64,000 nucleotides of DNA. Source: Archivesica marissinica (Eukaryota > Mollusca > Bivalvia > Venerida > Vesicomyidae). Positions within the stretch are counted from its first letter, which is position 1; the number at the start of each line of letters is the position of its first letter. Shown here one piece after another: positions 44,075 through 56,600 of the stretch. The stretch lies in NCBI GenBank assembly GCA_014843695.1, contig CM026404.1, positions 49,842,851 through 49,906,850 of the forward strand, given 5' to 3'. The notes under the pieces are model-generated. The model ran no database searches. It had not been told where the DNA came from and saw only the letters and a program-made list of their open reading frames with translations. A program made the translations under genes and the position numbers.

Positions 44075-44900
44075 ACATGGAATATTTGTGTCATAACTTT
44101 ACATTTGTATGTATAGTGCATTCTAGTAAAAGAAATCTGAATGTTTATGAATAATTTGCTTCAACGTTAATTTGCAGGGGAATATATATATCTATATAGA
44201 TAAAATAACAAGAATTCCATTAATCCCTATTGATTGATGCCTACCCAATCACCCATGTAATATCACCTTTCATATAACGTCTAAATTTCTTAAAAATGAG
44301 CTACAATTTACCAAAATAAATAGAGAATATTTGATTCAGTGCATGGTGCAATTATATTTCAGCGAATGAAAATTGACAGCATTATTATCATGAGTGGCGT
44401 TAGCTAGAGGGTGTGTGTATTATGTCATGCATTTGAATGTATACATTTAAATGAAATAAATAAATAGATATGTCCCTGGTTTCCTTCTCCTCTTCAGTGT
44501 ACTTAGTGTCCTGTCCGCAGCCAATAGTAGGTCTTGGCTAGTGAAAATACTAGTATAAATGATATTTTGCATCAGAAAACATTCGCGAGAAAATGTCCCC
44601 CTTTGGAAAGTCAAATCTCCCTCTTGGGGGTTGCGAGAAGTTGGTATGTCTGATTATGCATCACCTAGTAGACCAGTTCTATGCGCTTGTTCACTTGGAC
44701 ATCCGGTGATCATAATTTACACCACAGTAGGGGGGTCACATAGTTTACATAGATTTAACAATCTTCTCAGAAACCAAAACATTGATATTGTGCATGTAGC
44801 ATCACCTAGTGGACCATTACTAAGTTTGTTCAAATTGTGATTCTGGGTCATTATTGACCCAATGGTAGGGTCACATAGTTGACATAGGCTTGTATAGTAC
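44075..44900. other. Intergenic sequence with an imperfect direct duplication
   Basis: Downstream of the host gene. Between about 44660 and 44890 a roughly 150 bp segment occurs twice in diverged form (CATCACCTAGTAGACC / CATCACCTAGTGGACC; GGGTCACATAGTT). No gene recognised. Confidence 0.5.
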
Positions 44901-44904
44901 AACT

Positions 44905-45137
44905 CATCAGTTTATACAAATTTATTTTAGCTCGATTGCGAAACAAATTCTTACAACTTATATTAATCACTCTCGAGACCTCATTCCTGATGGAATCCAT
45001 CGCCACGAGGGAGAGAGAAGAGACAACGTGGAATTTAAATGCCTTGCCTAAGGGCACAATCGTAACGGCTCCAGCGGGGCTCGAACTCCGGACCTGAAGC
45101 GAACGCGCATCCACTGCGCTATCACGACTTCCACTCT
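44905..45137 (-). mobile_element. SINE-C, minus strand
   Basis: Complete reverse copy: tail AGTTTATACAAATTTATTTT, body GCCTTGCCTAAGGGCACAAT, inverted B box GGGGCTCGAACTCC and head ending CACGACTTCCA. Confidence 0.88.
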
Positions 45138-45139
45138 TT

Positions 45140-45930
45140 AACAATCTTCTCAGAAAACACATTGCCTAAAGCTTTGATATTTTGCATGTAAAGTCGAACC
45201 TGTGTTAACGGTTACCTACATTAAGCAACATCCCGCCTTAAACAGTTCCATAACTCTTACAATAACAACAAAAACTATTACATATTTATATAAATATGTA
45301 ATAGGACGATTGAACATTTACTCTGCATAATACACACCCGGATAGTGTATTGAGCGACTGTATATAAAGTGCATACATTAGTAATTAAATGCAAACATGT
45401 TGCTAATAACATGAAACCCTGTCCAGCATAATAGTATATACCACATCCCTGCTGGAACATCCGCGAATCACATGCGAACCAATTATTGTAGCTTTCGATT
45501 AAATCCATTTTCATGCTGTATACAATAGATATGTACTGTACATTATGAATGAATAAATATGTTTAAACCAACCATTTATTGTTGTAGAATTTTAACTACG
45601 TAAATAGATTGACCTGGCCATTTCTGGATTCCAGCTCAAGCCTGTATTTCTATGCGCACACCAGTGGAAAAAAAGCTTGGAACAAGTGGACGATTTTAAT
45701 ACCTACAATACGAATACATAGCAGTAATTCTTATCACATAAATTCCCATTCGTCCAGAAAATAATTTGACTGTATGCTCTTTCCAATAATAATAGTTGCA
45801 TAATAATATACATTGATCATACAACTTGGACAGGACGATTCTCTTCTCAAAATTATACCACATTAATTATTAGTCCATTACCCGGAGGATATGTGCTATG
45901 TAGATGTTTGTTTGTTGTTTTCTTTGCCAC
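45140..45930. other. Intergenic sequence, LINE tail scrap only
   Basis: Mostly unrecognised. At 45545-45572 AATAAATATGTTTAAACCAA matches the LINE tail at 29021-29042, so a truncated LINE copy ends here. Confidence 0.5.
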
Positions 45931-45931
45931 T

Positions 45932-46178
45932 TTAACCCATTTGATTCTGGATACCGTTCAAATAGTATTTGCAAAGAACATAGAGCCAGATTAGCCGTCA
46001 TGTAACGTGCCGTCTGATCAGACTCTATGCTGTTTGCTATTCAGATGATCTTGCTAAGACACTTGGCTATGTAGCAAACAACATAGATCCTGATCAGCAC
46101 GCAGCGTCACACTGTGGCTGATCTGGATCTATGTTGTTTGCAAAAGCCTTTAAATGTATTCAGAATGAAATGGGTTAA
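45932..46178. mobile_element. 247 bp hairpin MITE with TTAA ends, copy 2
   Basis: Reverse orientation relative to 23953-24199 and exactly the same length. It starts TTAACCCATTTGATTCTGG and ends CAGAATGAAATGGGTTAA, with the same internal hairpins. Confidence 0.87.
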
Positions 46179-46207
46179 TACCTGTTGTATATACAGATGC
46201 CACATAG

Positions 46208-46316
46208 TTTAAATAACCACCTATTGGTCCATCTTTCCGAGATTCTTGTAAGAAATAAATGTTTAAATAACCACCTATTGGTCTATCTTTCCGAGATTCT
46301 TGTAAGAAATAAATGT
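46208..46316. repeat. 54 bp direct repeat, two copies
   Basis: TTTAAATAACCACCTATTGG ... AGAAATAAATG occurs twice with one substitution (GTCCATC / GTCTATC). Confidence 0.85.
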
Positions 46317-46383
46317 TCATTACTGTAAGATAAACAGATACCAAGCTAATTTGCATGTGTATACATCTAAGCATAGCATACGA

Positions 46384-46713
46384 AAATATGGTTGCTGTAT
46401 ATCATTTATCACATGCCGGTTGGAAAATATGGTTGCTGTATATCATTTATCACATGCCGGTTGGAAAATATGGTTGCTGTATATCATTTATCACATGCCG
46501 GTTGGAAAATATGGTTGCTGTATATCATTTATCACATGCCGGTTGGAAAATATGGTTGCTGTATATCATTTATCACATGCCGGTTGGAAAATATGGTTGC
46601 TGTATATCATTTATCACATGCCGGTTGGAAAATATGGTTGCTGTATATCATTTATCACATGCCGGTTGGAAAATATGGTTGCTGTATATCATTTATCACA
46701 TGCCGGTTGGAAA
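46384..46713. repeat. 41 bp minisatellite, eight identical copies
   Basis: ATATGGTTGCTGTATATCAT plus TTATCACATGCCGGTTGGAAA, with essentially no divergence between copies. All forward frames are open because 41 is not divisible by three and the unit has no stop. Confidence 0.94.
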
Positions 46714-46929
46714 ATGCTAGTCTGTGGTATATTTCCTATACCATTAGACATAAAGATACCAAATTGGCTATGTAGATACATCCTGAGATGACTGTTGCAA
46801 CTATAATCTTTCAATGGGAGACCTGTTTAAATGATATTGAATAAATTTGACATACCTAGTAGTTTTCAAAGAAATGTTAAAACTTCCAGAACACCCTTAT
46901 GTTTTATAGCCCTTTCAGCTCAACACGGA

Positions 46930-49640
46930 GAGAGCGATCTACATGTGAAGGCAGAATGAAACATATTTGGACAATTAAGAATTCTTGCTGCTAACAACCA
47001 CCTGGAGCTTACCCTTTCCTTACCATTAGGCCCTTGGTCTATGACCACAGTAGATCGATAGCCCGTGACATGACATTCACCTGGAGCTACCCTTTCCTTA
47101 CCATTAGGCCCTTGGTCTATGACCGCAGTAGATCGATAGCCCGTGACATGACATTCACCTGGAGATACCCTTTCCTTACCATTAGGCCCTTGGTCTATGA
47201 CCGCAGCAGATCGATAGCCCGTCACATGACATTCACCTGGAGCTACCCTTTCCTTACCATTAGGCCCTTGGTCTATGACCGCAGCAGATCAATATCCCGT
47301 GACATGACATTCACCTGGAGCTACCCTTTCCTTACCATTAGGCCCTTGGTCTATGACCGCAGCAGATCGATAGCCCATGACATGACATTCACCTGGAGCT
47401 ACCCTTTCCTTACCATTAGGCCCTTGGTCTATGACCGCAGCAGATCGATAGCCCGTGACATGACATTCACCTGGAGCTTTGCTTCCCAGAAGGCCCTTGG
47501 TCTATGACCGCAGCAGATCGATAGCCCGTGACATGACATTCACCTGGAGCTACCCTTTCCTTACCAGAAGGCCCTTGGTCTATGACCACAGCAGATCGAT
47601 AGCCCATGACATTCACCTGAAGCTACCCTTTCCTTCCCAGAAGGCCCTTGGTCTATGACCACAGCAGATCGATAGCCCGTGACATGACATTCACCTGGAG
47701 CTACCCTTTCCTTCCCAGAAGACCCTTGGTCTATGACCACTGCAGATCGATAGCCCATGACATTCACCTGGAGCTACCCTTTCCTTCCCAGAAGGCCCTT
47801 GGTATATGACCGCAGCAGATCGATAGCCCGTGACATGACATTCACCTGGAGCTACCCTTTCCTTACCATTAGGCCCTTGGTCTATGACCACAGCAGATCG
47901 ATAGCCCTTGACATGACATTCACCTGGAGGTACCCTTTCCTTCCCAGAAGGCCCTTGGTCTATGACCACAGCAGATCGATAGCCCGTGACATGACATTCA
48001 CCTGGAGCTACCCTTTCCTTCCCAGAAGGCCCTTGGTCTATGACCGCAGCAGATCGATAGCCCGTGACATGACATTCACCTGGAGCTACCCTTTCCTTCC
48101 CAGAAGGCCCTTGGTCTATGACCGCAGCAGATCGATAGCCCGTGACATGACATTCACCTGGAGATACCCTTTCCTTACCATTAGGCCCTTGGTCTATGAC
48201 CGCAGCAGATCGATAGCCCGTGACACGACATTCACCTGGAGCTACCCTTTCCTTACCATTAGGCCCTTGGTCTATGACCGCAGCAGATCGATAGCCCGTG
48301 ACATGACATTCATCTGGAGCTACCCTTTCCTTCCCAGAAGGCCCTTGGTCTATGACCACAGCAGATCGATAGCCCGTGACATGACATTCACCTGGAGCTA
48401 CCCTTTCCTTCCCAGAAGGCCCTTGGTCTATGACCACAGCAGATCGATAGCCCATGACATCCACCTGGAGCTACCCTTTCCTTCCCAGAAGGCCCTTTGG
48501 TCTATGACCGCAGCAGATCGATAGCCCGTGATATGACATTCACCTGGAGCTACCCTTTCCTTACCATTAGGCCCTTGGTCTATGACCACAGCAGATCGAT
48601 AGCCCGTGACATGACATTCACCTGGAGCTACCCTTTCCTTCCCAGAAGACCCTTGGTCTATGACCACTGCAGATCGATAGCCCATGACATTCACCTGGAG
48701 CTACCCTTTCCTTCCCAGAAGGTCCTTGGTCTATGACCGCAGCAGATCGATAGCCCGTGACATGACATTCAACTGGAGCTACCCTTCCCAGAAGGCCCTT
48801 GGTCTATGACCACAGCAGATCGATAGCCCGTGACATGACACCCACCTGGAGCTACCCTTTCCTTCCCAGAAGGCCCTTGGTCTATGACCGCAGCAGATCG
48901 ATAGCCCGTGACATGACACCCACCTGGAGCTACCCTTTCCTTCCCAGAAGGCCCTTGGTCTATGACCACAGCAGAACGGATGCCCGTGAAAACACAGAGC
49001 AAAGCTAGTCCATTACCTCGAATCAGAAATTGAGCCAAAAGATAATGTTGTGACAATATATGATGGACATGCTGTTCTCCAAGGTCTGCCAACAGTTCCT
49101 TCCACCTTTGAAGACCTTGCAGAAGTTATATTTAATATGTTGCCAAAGCATAGTTGTGTGGACTTCATAACATACACATATCTATGTACGACATTAACCT
49201 GTCTTGTAGCTGGTCCTAAGACTGAAGAACTGGAAGGATTTGAGTCAAATGACACTAACAAGACACAGTTTCTCAGTCTCTTCTTCCACCAATGGAAGTC
49301 TGATAAGTATGCTGATAGACTTCAAGTGCGTGATATATACAATACACTTGGTGACGAGTGTGTTCGCCTCATGACTGAAGATGCAATCTCGACAGTAGCA
49401 ATCCCTGAGGAGCTCTTGGTCACGACCCAGGAGGATTACTCCATTGTCTCCATGTTCCTAACTCTGAACCAGCATTCAATAAGACAATAGGCTTCAAGGG
49501 TACACTTGGTGACGTGTGTGTTCGCCTCATGACTGAAGATGCAATCTCGACAGTAGCAATCCCTGAGGAGCTCTTGTTCATGTCCCAGGAGGAGTACTCC
49601 ATTGTCTCCATGTTTCTAACTCTGAACCAGCATCCAACAT
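46930..49640 (+). pseudogene. Transposon-type ORF interrupted by its own 78 bp repeats
   Basis: Before the array, FGQLRILAANNHLEL (about 46970-47010) leads into LSLPLGPWSMTTVDR. After it, PWSMTTAERMPVKT (about 48950-48990) continues, with a one-base shift, into RAKLVHYLESEIEPKDN, VVTIYDGHAVLQGLP, EDLAEVIFNMLPK, NKTQFLSLFFHQWKSDKYA and QEDYSIVSMFL (to about 49480). This order fits an unnamed family of long proteins frequent in mollusc and cnidarian genomes, usually multicopy and transposon-associated, in which a segment like PWSLATADG-x-KT-KAKL precedes a nuclease-like region. The function is unknown. The 3' part (49340-49490) is directly duplicated at 49500-49640. Stops in each repeat unit and the frameshift show it is not functional. 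Confidence 0.7.
47006..48985. repeat. 78 bp minisatellite derived from the transposon-type ORF
   Basis: About 25 copies of a 78 bp unit with GACATTCACCTGGAGCTACC, CCCTTGGTCTATGACC and GCAGATCGATAGCCCG motifs. Two main sub-types (TTACCATTAG and TTCCCAGAAG) are interleaved, and some units are shorter. 78 is 26 codons, so the ancestral frame (LSFPEGPWSMTTADR) is kept from unit to unit; the readings TFTWSYPFLPRRPLVYD (plus) and GYRSAVVIDQGPSGKERV (minus) are other frames of the same unit. Confidence 0.94.
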
Positions 49641-49644
49641 GACA

Positions 49645-49850
49645 GTTGAGTTGTGAGATCACCACACATAGATGTGTTGGTAATACTTACTAGATGTGTG
49701 AAAGATATAGAATGCGATATTGTATTCCACACAAGCGTCGACTTTTGAGCATTAATAAAATACAGGCTACTTCCGTTATGTCGAATTCCGTCGGACGGAA
49801 CAACATACTTCGACATAACTGAAGTTTGACATAACAGATATTGACCATAT
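49645..49850. other. Short intergenic stretch
   Basis: Contains TGTCGAATTCCGTCGGACGG and TTCGACATAACTGAAG motifs, which look like an old inverted repeat. No gene. Confidence 0.4.
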
Positions 49851-49851
49851 T

Positions 49852-50252
49852 TCCCAAGACACTAGTATTTAACAACGCTGACTTGTATGTGACAACCTCG
49901 TACATACACCAGGGTGGCTAAGAAGACACTAGTATTTAACAACGCCGACTTGTATGTGACAACCTCGTACATACACCAGGATGTAAAAGAAGACACTAGT
50001 ATTTAACAATGCTGACTTGTATGTGACAACCTCGTACATACACCAGGGTGTCTAAGAAGACACTAGTAATTAACAACGCTGACTTGTATGTGACAACCTC
50101 GTACATACACCAGGGTGTCTAAGAAGACACTAGTAATTAACAACACTGACGTGTATGTGACAACCTCGTACAGACACCAGGGTATCTAAGAAGACACTAG
50201 TATTTAACAACGCTGACTTGTATGTGACAACCTCGTACATACACCAGGGAAG
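49852..50252. repeat. 67 bp minisatellite, six copies
   Basis: The unit contains AGAAGACACTAGTATTTAAC, GACTTGTATGTGACAACC and TCGTACATACACCAGGGTG. Later copies have TAATT in place of TATTT. Confidence 0.92.
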
Positions 50253-50254
50253 AC

Positions 50255-50660
50255 ACTAGTATGTGGCTTAAATAAAAAACTGTAATATGATAGAACAAAG
50301 TACGTTAAGATGTTATCATGATCTTCTATCTTCCCCAAATCATTTGTATATATATTTGTAGAACACATTTCGACGTGACAAAGTCTGATATCTATCCGAC
50401 ATCTTGCAACTGACAATGTTTTAATCAAATATTAAAATCAAATGTCACAAACAATTGCTGTTTCTCGCGATAATTAACTTGAATAAGTCAAATGCATAAC
50501 ATTATTCACATTTCCCCATTTTTACTCCACTCCAGTCCGAATTTATTTCCTGCCATTTGTACAAGTCTACAACATTGCTTGGTTTATTCTTTCTATTAAT
50601 GTTTTTCGTGGTTCATATCTGTGTACCTCCTATACATGCGCAGATTAACACATTTTTGTG
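50255..50660. other. Intergenic sequence, nothing recognised
   Basis: Non-tandem AT-rich DNA; no coding or repeat signal identified. Confidence 0.45.
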
Positions 50661-50664
50661 TGTG

Positions 50665-50862
50665 TTTTACGTTTATTTATCATCGCTACCGATTGCCCAT
50701 ATGAGCGACGCCTCCTGAAGAGATTAGTTATTTTGGAGCATAGTGCATGATACAGACATAGACCCATTCCAGAATCTCCTCTGGTTCTTTTACGTGTACG
50801 GTGTAAAGCACCGACACGAGACCTCGGTTTAACGTCCCATCTGAAAGACTGTTAATTTTCGT
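50665..50862 (-). mobile_element. SINE-B, head-truncated, minus strand
   Basis: Reverse copy with TTTACGTTTATTTATCATCG, GACGCCTCCTGAAGAG and AACGTCCCATCTGAAAGAC, ending before the tRNA-like head. Confidence 0.85.
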
Positions 50863-51171
50863 TACTCGAAGCAAATATTTGGCAATAAACAGACACACAT
50901 TTTCAACTGTATATTGATATTCCCCATCTCTCCCTCCCAGTACAAGGTACATGTTGACTCGTTAACATTTCTATGGCATTGTTTTTCATCGATTTTCAAC
51001 TGAACCTCGATGCAATCATTTCAAAGATTGCATTAATATTGAAGTCACTTTCAATACGCGTTTACTTTAAACTATTTTAGTAGTTTTCACGTTTACAAAG
51101 ATCCATCGGCAAATGTTCCAACCAGCATTCTTTTATGTGTTGAAATAATTACAGTATATATACGCAAGTAT

Positions 51172-51326
51172 GTTATGTTATATTTCGGGTTTTACGCCTG
51201 CATCAGCACCATTTTGAGCTATATCGCCGGCGGGCAGTTTACCTAACAACACCTTTCCTGTGCAGGCTCCAGCGGTTAACCAGTACTTGGCTGCACCAAC
51301 CTCCGTAATAAACTGCCAACTTTTTC
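51172..51326 (-). mobile_element. SINE-A, truncated, minus strand
   Basis: Reverse body (TTCGGGTTTTACGCCTGC, CCTAACAACACCTTTCCTG). Flanked by ATATACGCAAGTA and ATATACGTAAGTA (one mismatch), a probable target duplication. Confidence 0.83.
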
Positions 51327-51339
51327 AATATACGTAAGT

Positions 51340-51725
51340 AACACACGGCAGGAATATCTTGGTGCATAACCAGGTGATGAGCTTGTCATGGATGTAATCG
51401 AAGTGGTGACATGAGTGGTGAGGGTGATGGATGTTCCAAGCTCATAGCAGTTTGTTGTCTTCCAAACATATGCTCACCACAGATGACATGGCGGCGTGAC
51501 GTGATTCTCCTAGTTGTTGGTGAAATCTGACGTGGCAATGCACGGTTGTATGGAGTGGAGAGTGTCTGCATCCCAGTGGATGTGGGACCTAAGAGTGATA
51601 TTATATGTGGCTTCGCATTACTTGTCGAAGTAGGTGACGATGACTTGGGTAACCGTGTTGACCTAGTAGCCGCTGGCTGGTTGCTCAGTCTGGATAGTTC
51701 TTGTTGACTTCATGTCATCATCAAT
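51340..51725 (-). pseudogene. Possible retroelement polyprotein C-terminal remnant
   Basis: On minus, next to the array, RKFLQKYKPDHPPRMNIDDD leads to MKSTRTIQTEQPASGY, then a stop; farther on come TPYNRALPRQISPTTRRITS and HPSPSPLMSPLRLHP. An RKFL-Y-P-PP motif followed by a Pro/Ser/Thr and RR-rich tail is reminiscent of the C-terminus of Gypsy-like integrase polyproteins. Only this resemblance supports the call. Confidence 0.35.
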
Positions 51726-51727
51726 GT

Positions 51728-53446
51728 TCATTCTGGGTGGATGATCTGGTTTGTACTTCTGAAGGAACTTTCTGTTTCAATGTTCATTCTGGGTGGATGA
51801 TCTGGTTTGTACTTTTGAAGGAACTTTCTGTTTCAATGTTCATTCTGGGCGGATGATCTGGTTTGTACTTCTGAAGGAACTTTATGTTTCAATGTTCATT
51901 CTGGGTGGATGATCTGGTTTGTACTTCTGAAGGAACTTTCTGTTTCAATGTTCATTCTGGGTGGATGATCTGGTTTGTACTTCTGAAGGAACTTTCTGTT
52001 TCAATGTTCATTCTGGGCGGATGATCTGGTTTGTACTTCTGAAGGAACTTTGTGTTTCAATGTTCATTCTGGGTGGATGATCTGGTTTGTACTTCTGAAG
52101 GAACTTTATGTTTCAATGTTCATTCTGGGTGGATGATCTGGTTTGTACTTCTGAAGGAACTTTCTGTTTCAATGTTCATTCTGGGTGGATGGTCTGGTTT
52201 GTACTTCTGAAGGAACTTTATGTTTCAATGTTCATTCTGGGTGGATGGTCTGGTTTGTACTTCTGAAGGAACTTTATGTTTCAATGTTCATTCTGGGTGG
52301 ATGATCTGGTTTGTACTTCTGAAGGAACTTTCTGTTTCAATGTTCATTCTGGGTGGATGGTCTGGTTTGTACTTCTGAAGGAACTTTATGTTTCAATGTT
52401 CATTCTGGGTGGATGGTCTGGTTTGTACTTCTGAAGGAACTTTATGTTTCAATGTTCATTCTGGGTGGATGATCTGGTTTGTACTTCTGAAGGAACTTTC
52501 TGTTTCAATGTTCATTCTGGGTGGATGGTCTGGTTTGTACTTCTGAAGGAACTTTATGTTTCAATGTTCATTCTGGGTGGATGGTCTGGTTTGTACTTCT
52601 GAAGGAACTTTATGTTTCAATGTTCATTCTGGGTGGATGATCTGGTTTGTACTTCTGAAGGAACTTTCTGTTTCAATGTTCATTCTGGGTGGATGGTCTG
52701 GTTTGTACTTCTAAAGGAACTTTATGTTTCAATGTTCATTCTGGGTGGATGATCTGGTTTGTACTTCTGAAGGAACTTTATGTTTCAATGTTCATTCTGG
52801 GTGGATGATCTGGTTTGTACTTCTGACGGAACTTTCTGTTTCAATGTTCATTCTGGGTGGATGGTCTGGTTTGTACTTCTGAAGGAACTTTCTGTTTCAA
52901 TGTTCATTCTGGGTGGATGATCTGGTTTGTACTTCGGAAGGAACTTTCTGTTTCAATGTTCATTCTGGGTGGATGATCTGGTTTGTACTTCGGAAGGAAC
53001 TTTATGTTTCAATGTTCATTCTGGGTGGATGGTCTGGTTTGTACTTCTGAAGGAACTTTCTGTTTCAATGTTCATTCTGGGTGGATGGTCTGGTTTGTAC
53101 TTCTGAAGGAACTTTCTGTTTCAATGTTCATTCTGGGTGGATGATCTGGTTTGTACTTCTGAAGGAACTTTCTGTTTCAATGTTCATTCTGGGTGGATGG
53201 TCTGGTTTGTACTTCTGAAGGAACTTTCTGTTTCAATGTTCATTCTGGTCGGATGGTCTGGTTTATACTTCTGAAGGAACTTTCTGTTTCAATGTTCATT
53301 CTGGGTGGATGATCTGGTTTATACTTCTGAAGGAACTTTATGTTTCAATGTTCATTCTGGGTGGATGATCTGGTTTGTACCTCTGAAGGAACTTTATGTT
53401 TCAATGTTCATTCTTGGTGGATGATCTGGTTCGTACTTCTAAATGA
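51728..53446. repeat. 56 bp minisatellite with higher-order pattern
   Basis: About 31 copies of a 56 bp unit with TGTTCATTCTGGGTGGATGA, TCTGGTTTGTACTTCTGAAG and GAACTTTCTGTTTCAA. Alternating GATGATC/GATGGTC and TTTCTG/TTTATG variants make a three-unit (168 bp) pattern between about 52140 and 52700. Confidence 0.94.
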
Positions 53447-53609
53447 ACTTTCTGATTTCTGACTGTTATTTGTGTATTTTCAGTGTTTTACCACAAACAC
53501 GTATGCACACGTACTCATCACATTGATCAAAGACATATACTCTTGTTCAAATAAAAGATGAAAGGGTTATATATCTGTTGTTTGTGTCCCCACTCCTAGA
53601 ACAGAATAA

Positions 53610-56600
53610 CCAATACCACATACACAACAGACACAGAGCAGTCCAACAAACAAACACCATTACCACATACGCATAGCAGTGCAACAAGCAAACACCATTA
53701 CCAATACCACATACACAACAGACACAGAGCAGTCCAACAAACAAACACCATTACCAATACCACATACACAACAGACACAGAGCAGTCCAACAAACAAACA
53801 CCATTACCACATACACATAGCAGTCCAACAAGCAAACACCATTACCAATACCACATACAACTAGCAGTCCAACAAACAAACACCATTACCACATACACAT
53901 AGCAGTCCAACAAGCAAACACCATTACCATTACCACATACACATAGCAGTCCAACAAACAAACACCATTACCACATACACATAGCAGTACAACAAGCAAA
54001 CACCATTACCAATACCACATACACAACAGACACAGAGCAGTCCAACAAACAAACACCATTACCACATACACATAGCAGTGCAACAAGCAAACACCATTAC
54101 CAATACCACATACACAACAGACACAGAGCAGTCCAACAAACAAACACCATTACCACATACACATAGCAGTGCAACAAGCAAACACCATTACCAATACCAC
54201 ATACACAGACACAGAGCAGTCCAACAAACAAACACCATTACCAATACCACATACACAGACACATAGCAGTCCAACAAACAAACACCATTACCAATACCAC
54301 ATACACAACAGACACAGAGCTGTTCAACAAACAAACACCAATACCACATACACATAGCAGTACAACAAGCAAACACCATTACCAATACCACAGACACAAC
54401 AGACACATAGCAGTCCAACAAACAAACACCATTACCAATACCACATACAAAGACACATAGCAGTCCAACAAACAAACACCAATACCACATACACATAGCA
54501 GTCCAACAAACAAACACCATTACCAATACCACATACACATAGCAGCCCAACAAACAAACATCATTACCAATACCACATACAAAGACACATAGCAGTCCAA
54601 CAAACAAACACCCAATACCAATACCACATACACATAGCAGCCCAACAAACAAACACCATTACCAATACCACATACACAGACACATAGCAGTCCAACAAAC
54701 AAACACCATTACCAATACCACATACACATAGCAGTCCAACAAACAAACACCATTACCAATACCACATACACATAGCAGTCCAACAAACAACACCATTACC
54801 AATACCACATACACATAGCAGTCCAACAAACAAACACCATTACCAATACCACATACAACTAGCAGCCCAACAAACAAACACCATTACCAATACCACATAC
54901 ACAGACACATATCAGCCCAACAAACAAACACCAATACCACATACATAGACATATAGCAGTCCAACAAACAAACACCATTACCACATACACAGACACATAG
55001 CAGTCCAACAAACAAACACCATTACCACATACACATAGCAGCCCAACAAACAAACACCATTACCACATACACATAGCAGTCCAACAAACAAACACCATTA
55101 CCACATACACATAGCAGCCCAACAAACAAACACCATTACCACATACACATAGCAGCCCAACAAACAAACACCATTACCACATACACATAGCAGCCCAACA
55201 AACAAACACCATTACCACATACACATAGCAGTCCAACAAACAAACACCATTACCACATACACATAGCAGTCCAACAAACAAACACCATTACCACATACAC
55301 ATAGCAGCCCAACAAACAAACACCATTACCACATACACAGACACATAGCAGTCCAACAAACAAACACCATTACCAATACCACATACACAGACACATAGCG
55401 GTCCAACAAACAAACACCATTACCAATACCGCATACACAGACACATAGCGGTCCAACAAACAAACACCATTATCAATACCACATACACAGACACAGAGCA
55501 GTCCAACAAACAAACACCATTACCACATACACAGACACATAGCAGTCCAACAAACAAACACCATTACCACATACACAGACACATAGCAGTCCAACAAACA
55601 AACACCATTACCACATACACATAGCAGCCCAACAAACAAACACCATTACCACATATACAGACACATAGCAGTCCAACAAACAAACACCATTACCAATACC
55701 GCATACACAGACACATAGCGGTCCAACAAATAAACACCATTACCAATACCACATACACAGACACATAGCGGTCCAACAAACAAACACCATTACCAATACC
55801 ACATACACAGACACAGAGCAGTCCAACAAACACCATTACCAATACCACATACACATAGCAGCCCAACAAACAAACACCATTACCACATATACAGACACAT
55901 AGCAGTCCAACAAACAAACACCATTACCAATACCGCATACACAGACACATAGCGGTCCAACAAATAAACACCATTACCAATACCACATACACAGACACAT
56001 AGCGGTCCAACAAACAAACACCATTACCAATACCACATACACAGACACAGAGCAGTCCAACAAACACCATTACCAATACCACATACACATAGCAGCCCAA
56101 CAAACAAACACCATTACCACATATACAGACACATAGCAGTCCAACAAACAAACACCATTACCAATACCGCATACACAGACACATAGCGGTCCAACAAATA
56201 AACACCATTACCAATACCACATACACAGACACAGAGCAGTCCAACAAACAAACACCATTACCAATACCGCATACACAGACACATAACGGTCCAACAAACA
56301 AACACCATTACCAATACCACATACACAGACACATAGCAGTCCAACAAACAAACACCATTGCCAATACCGCATACACAGACACATAGCAGTCCAACAAACA
56401 TACACCAATACCACATACACATAGCAGTCCAACAAACAAACACCAATACCACATACACATAGCAGTCCAACAAACAAACACCATTACCACATACACATAG
56501 CAGTCCAACAAACATACACCAATACCACATACACATAGCAGTCCAACAAACAAACACCATTACCACATACACATAGCAGTCCAACAAACAAACACCATTA

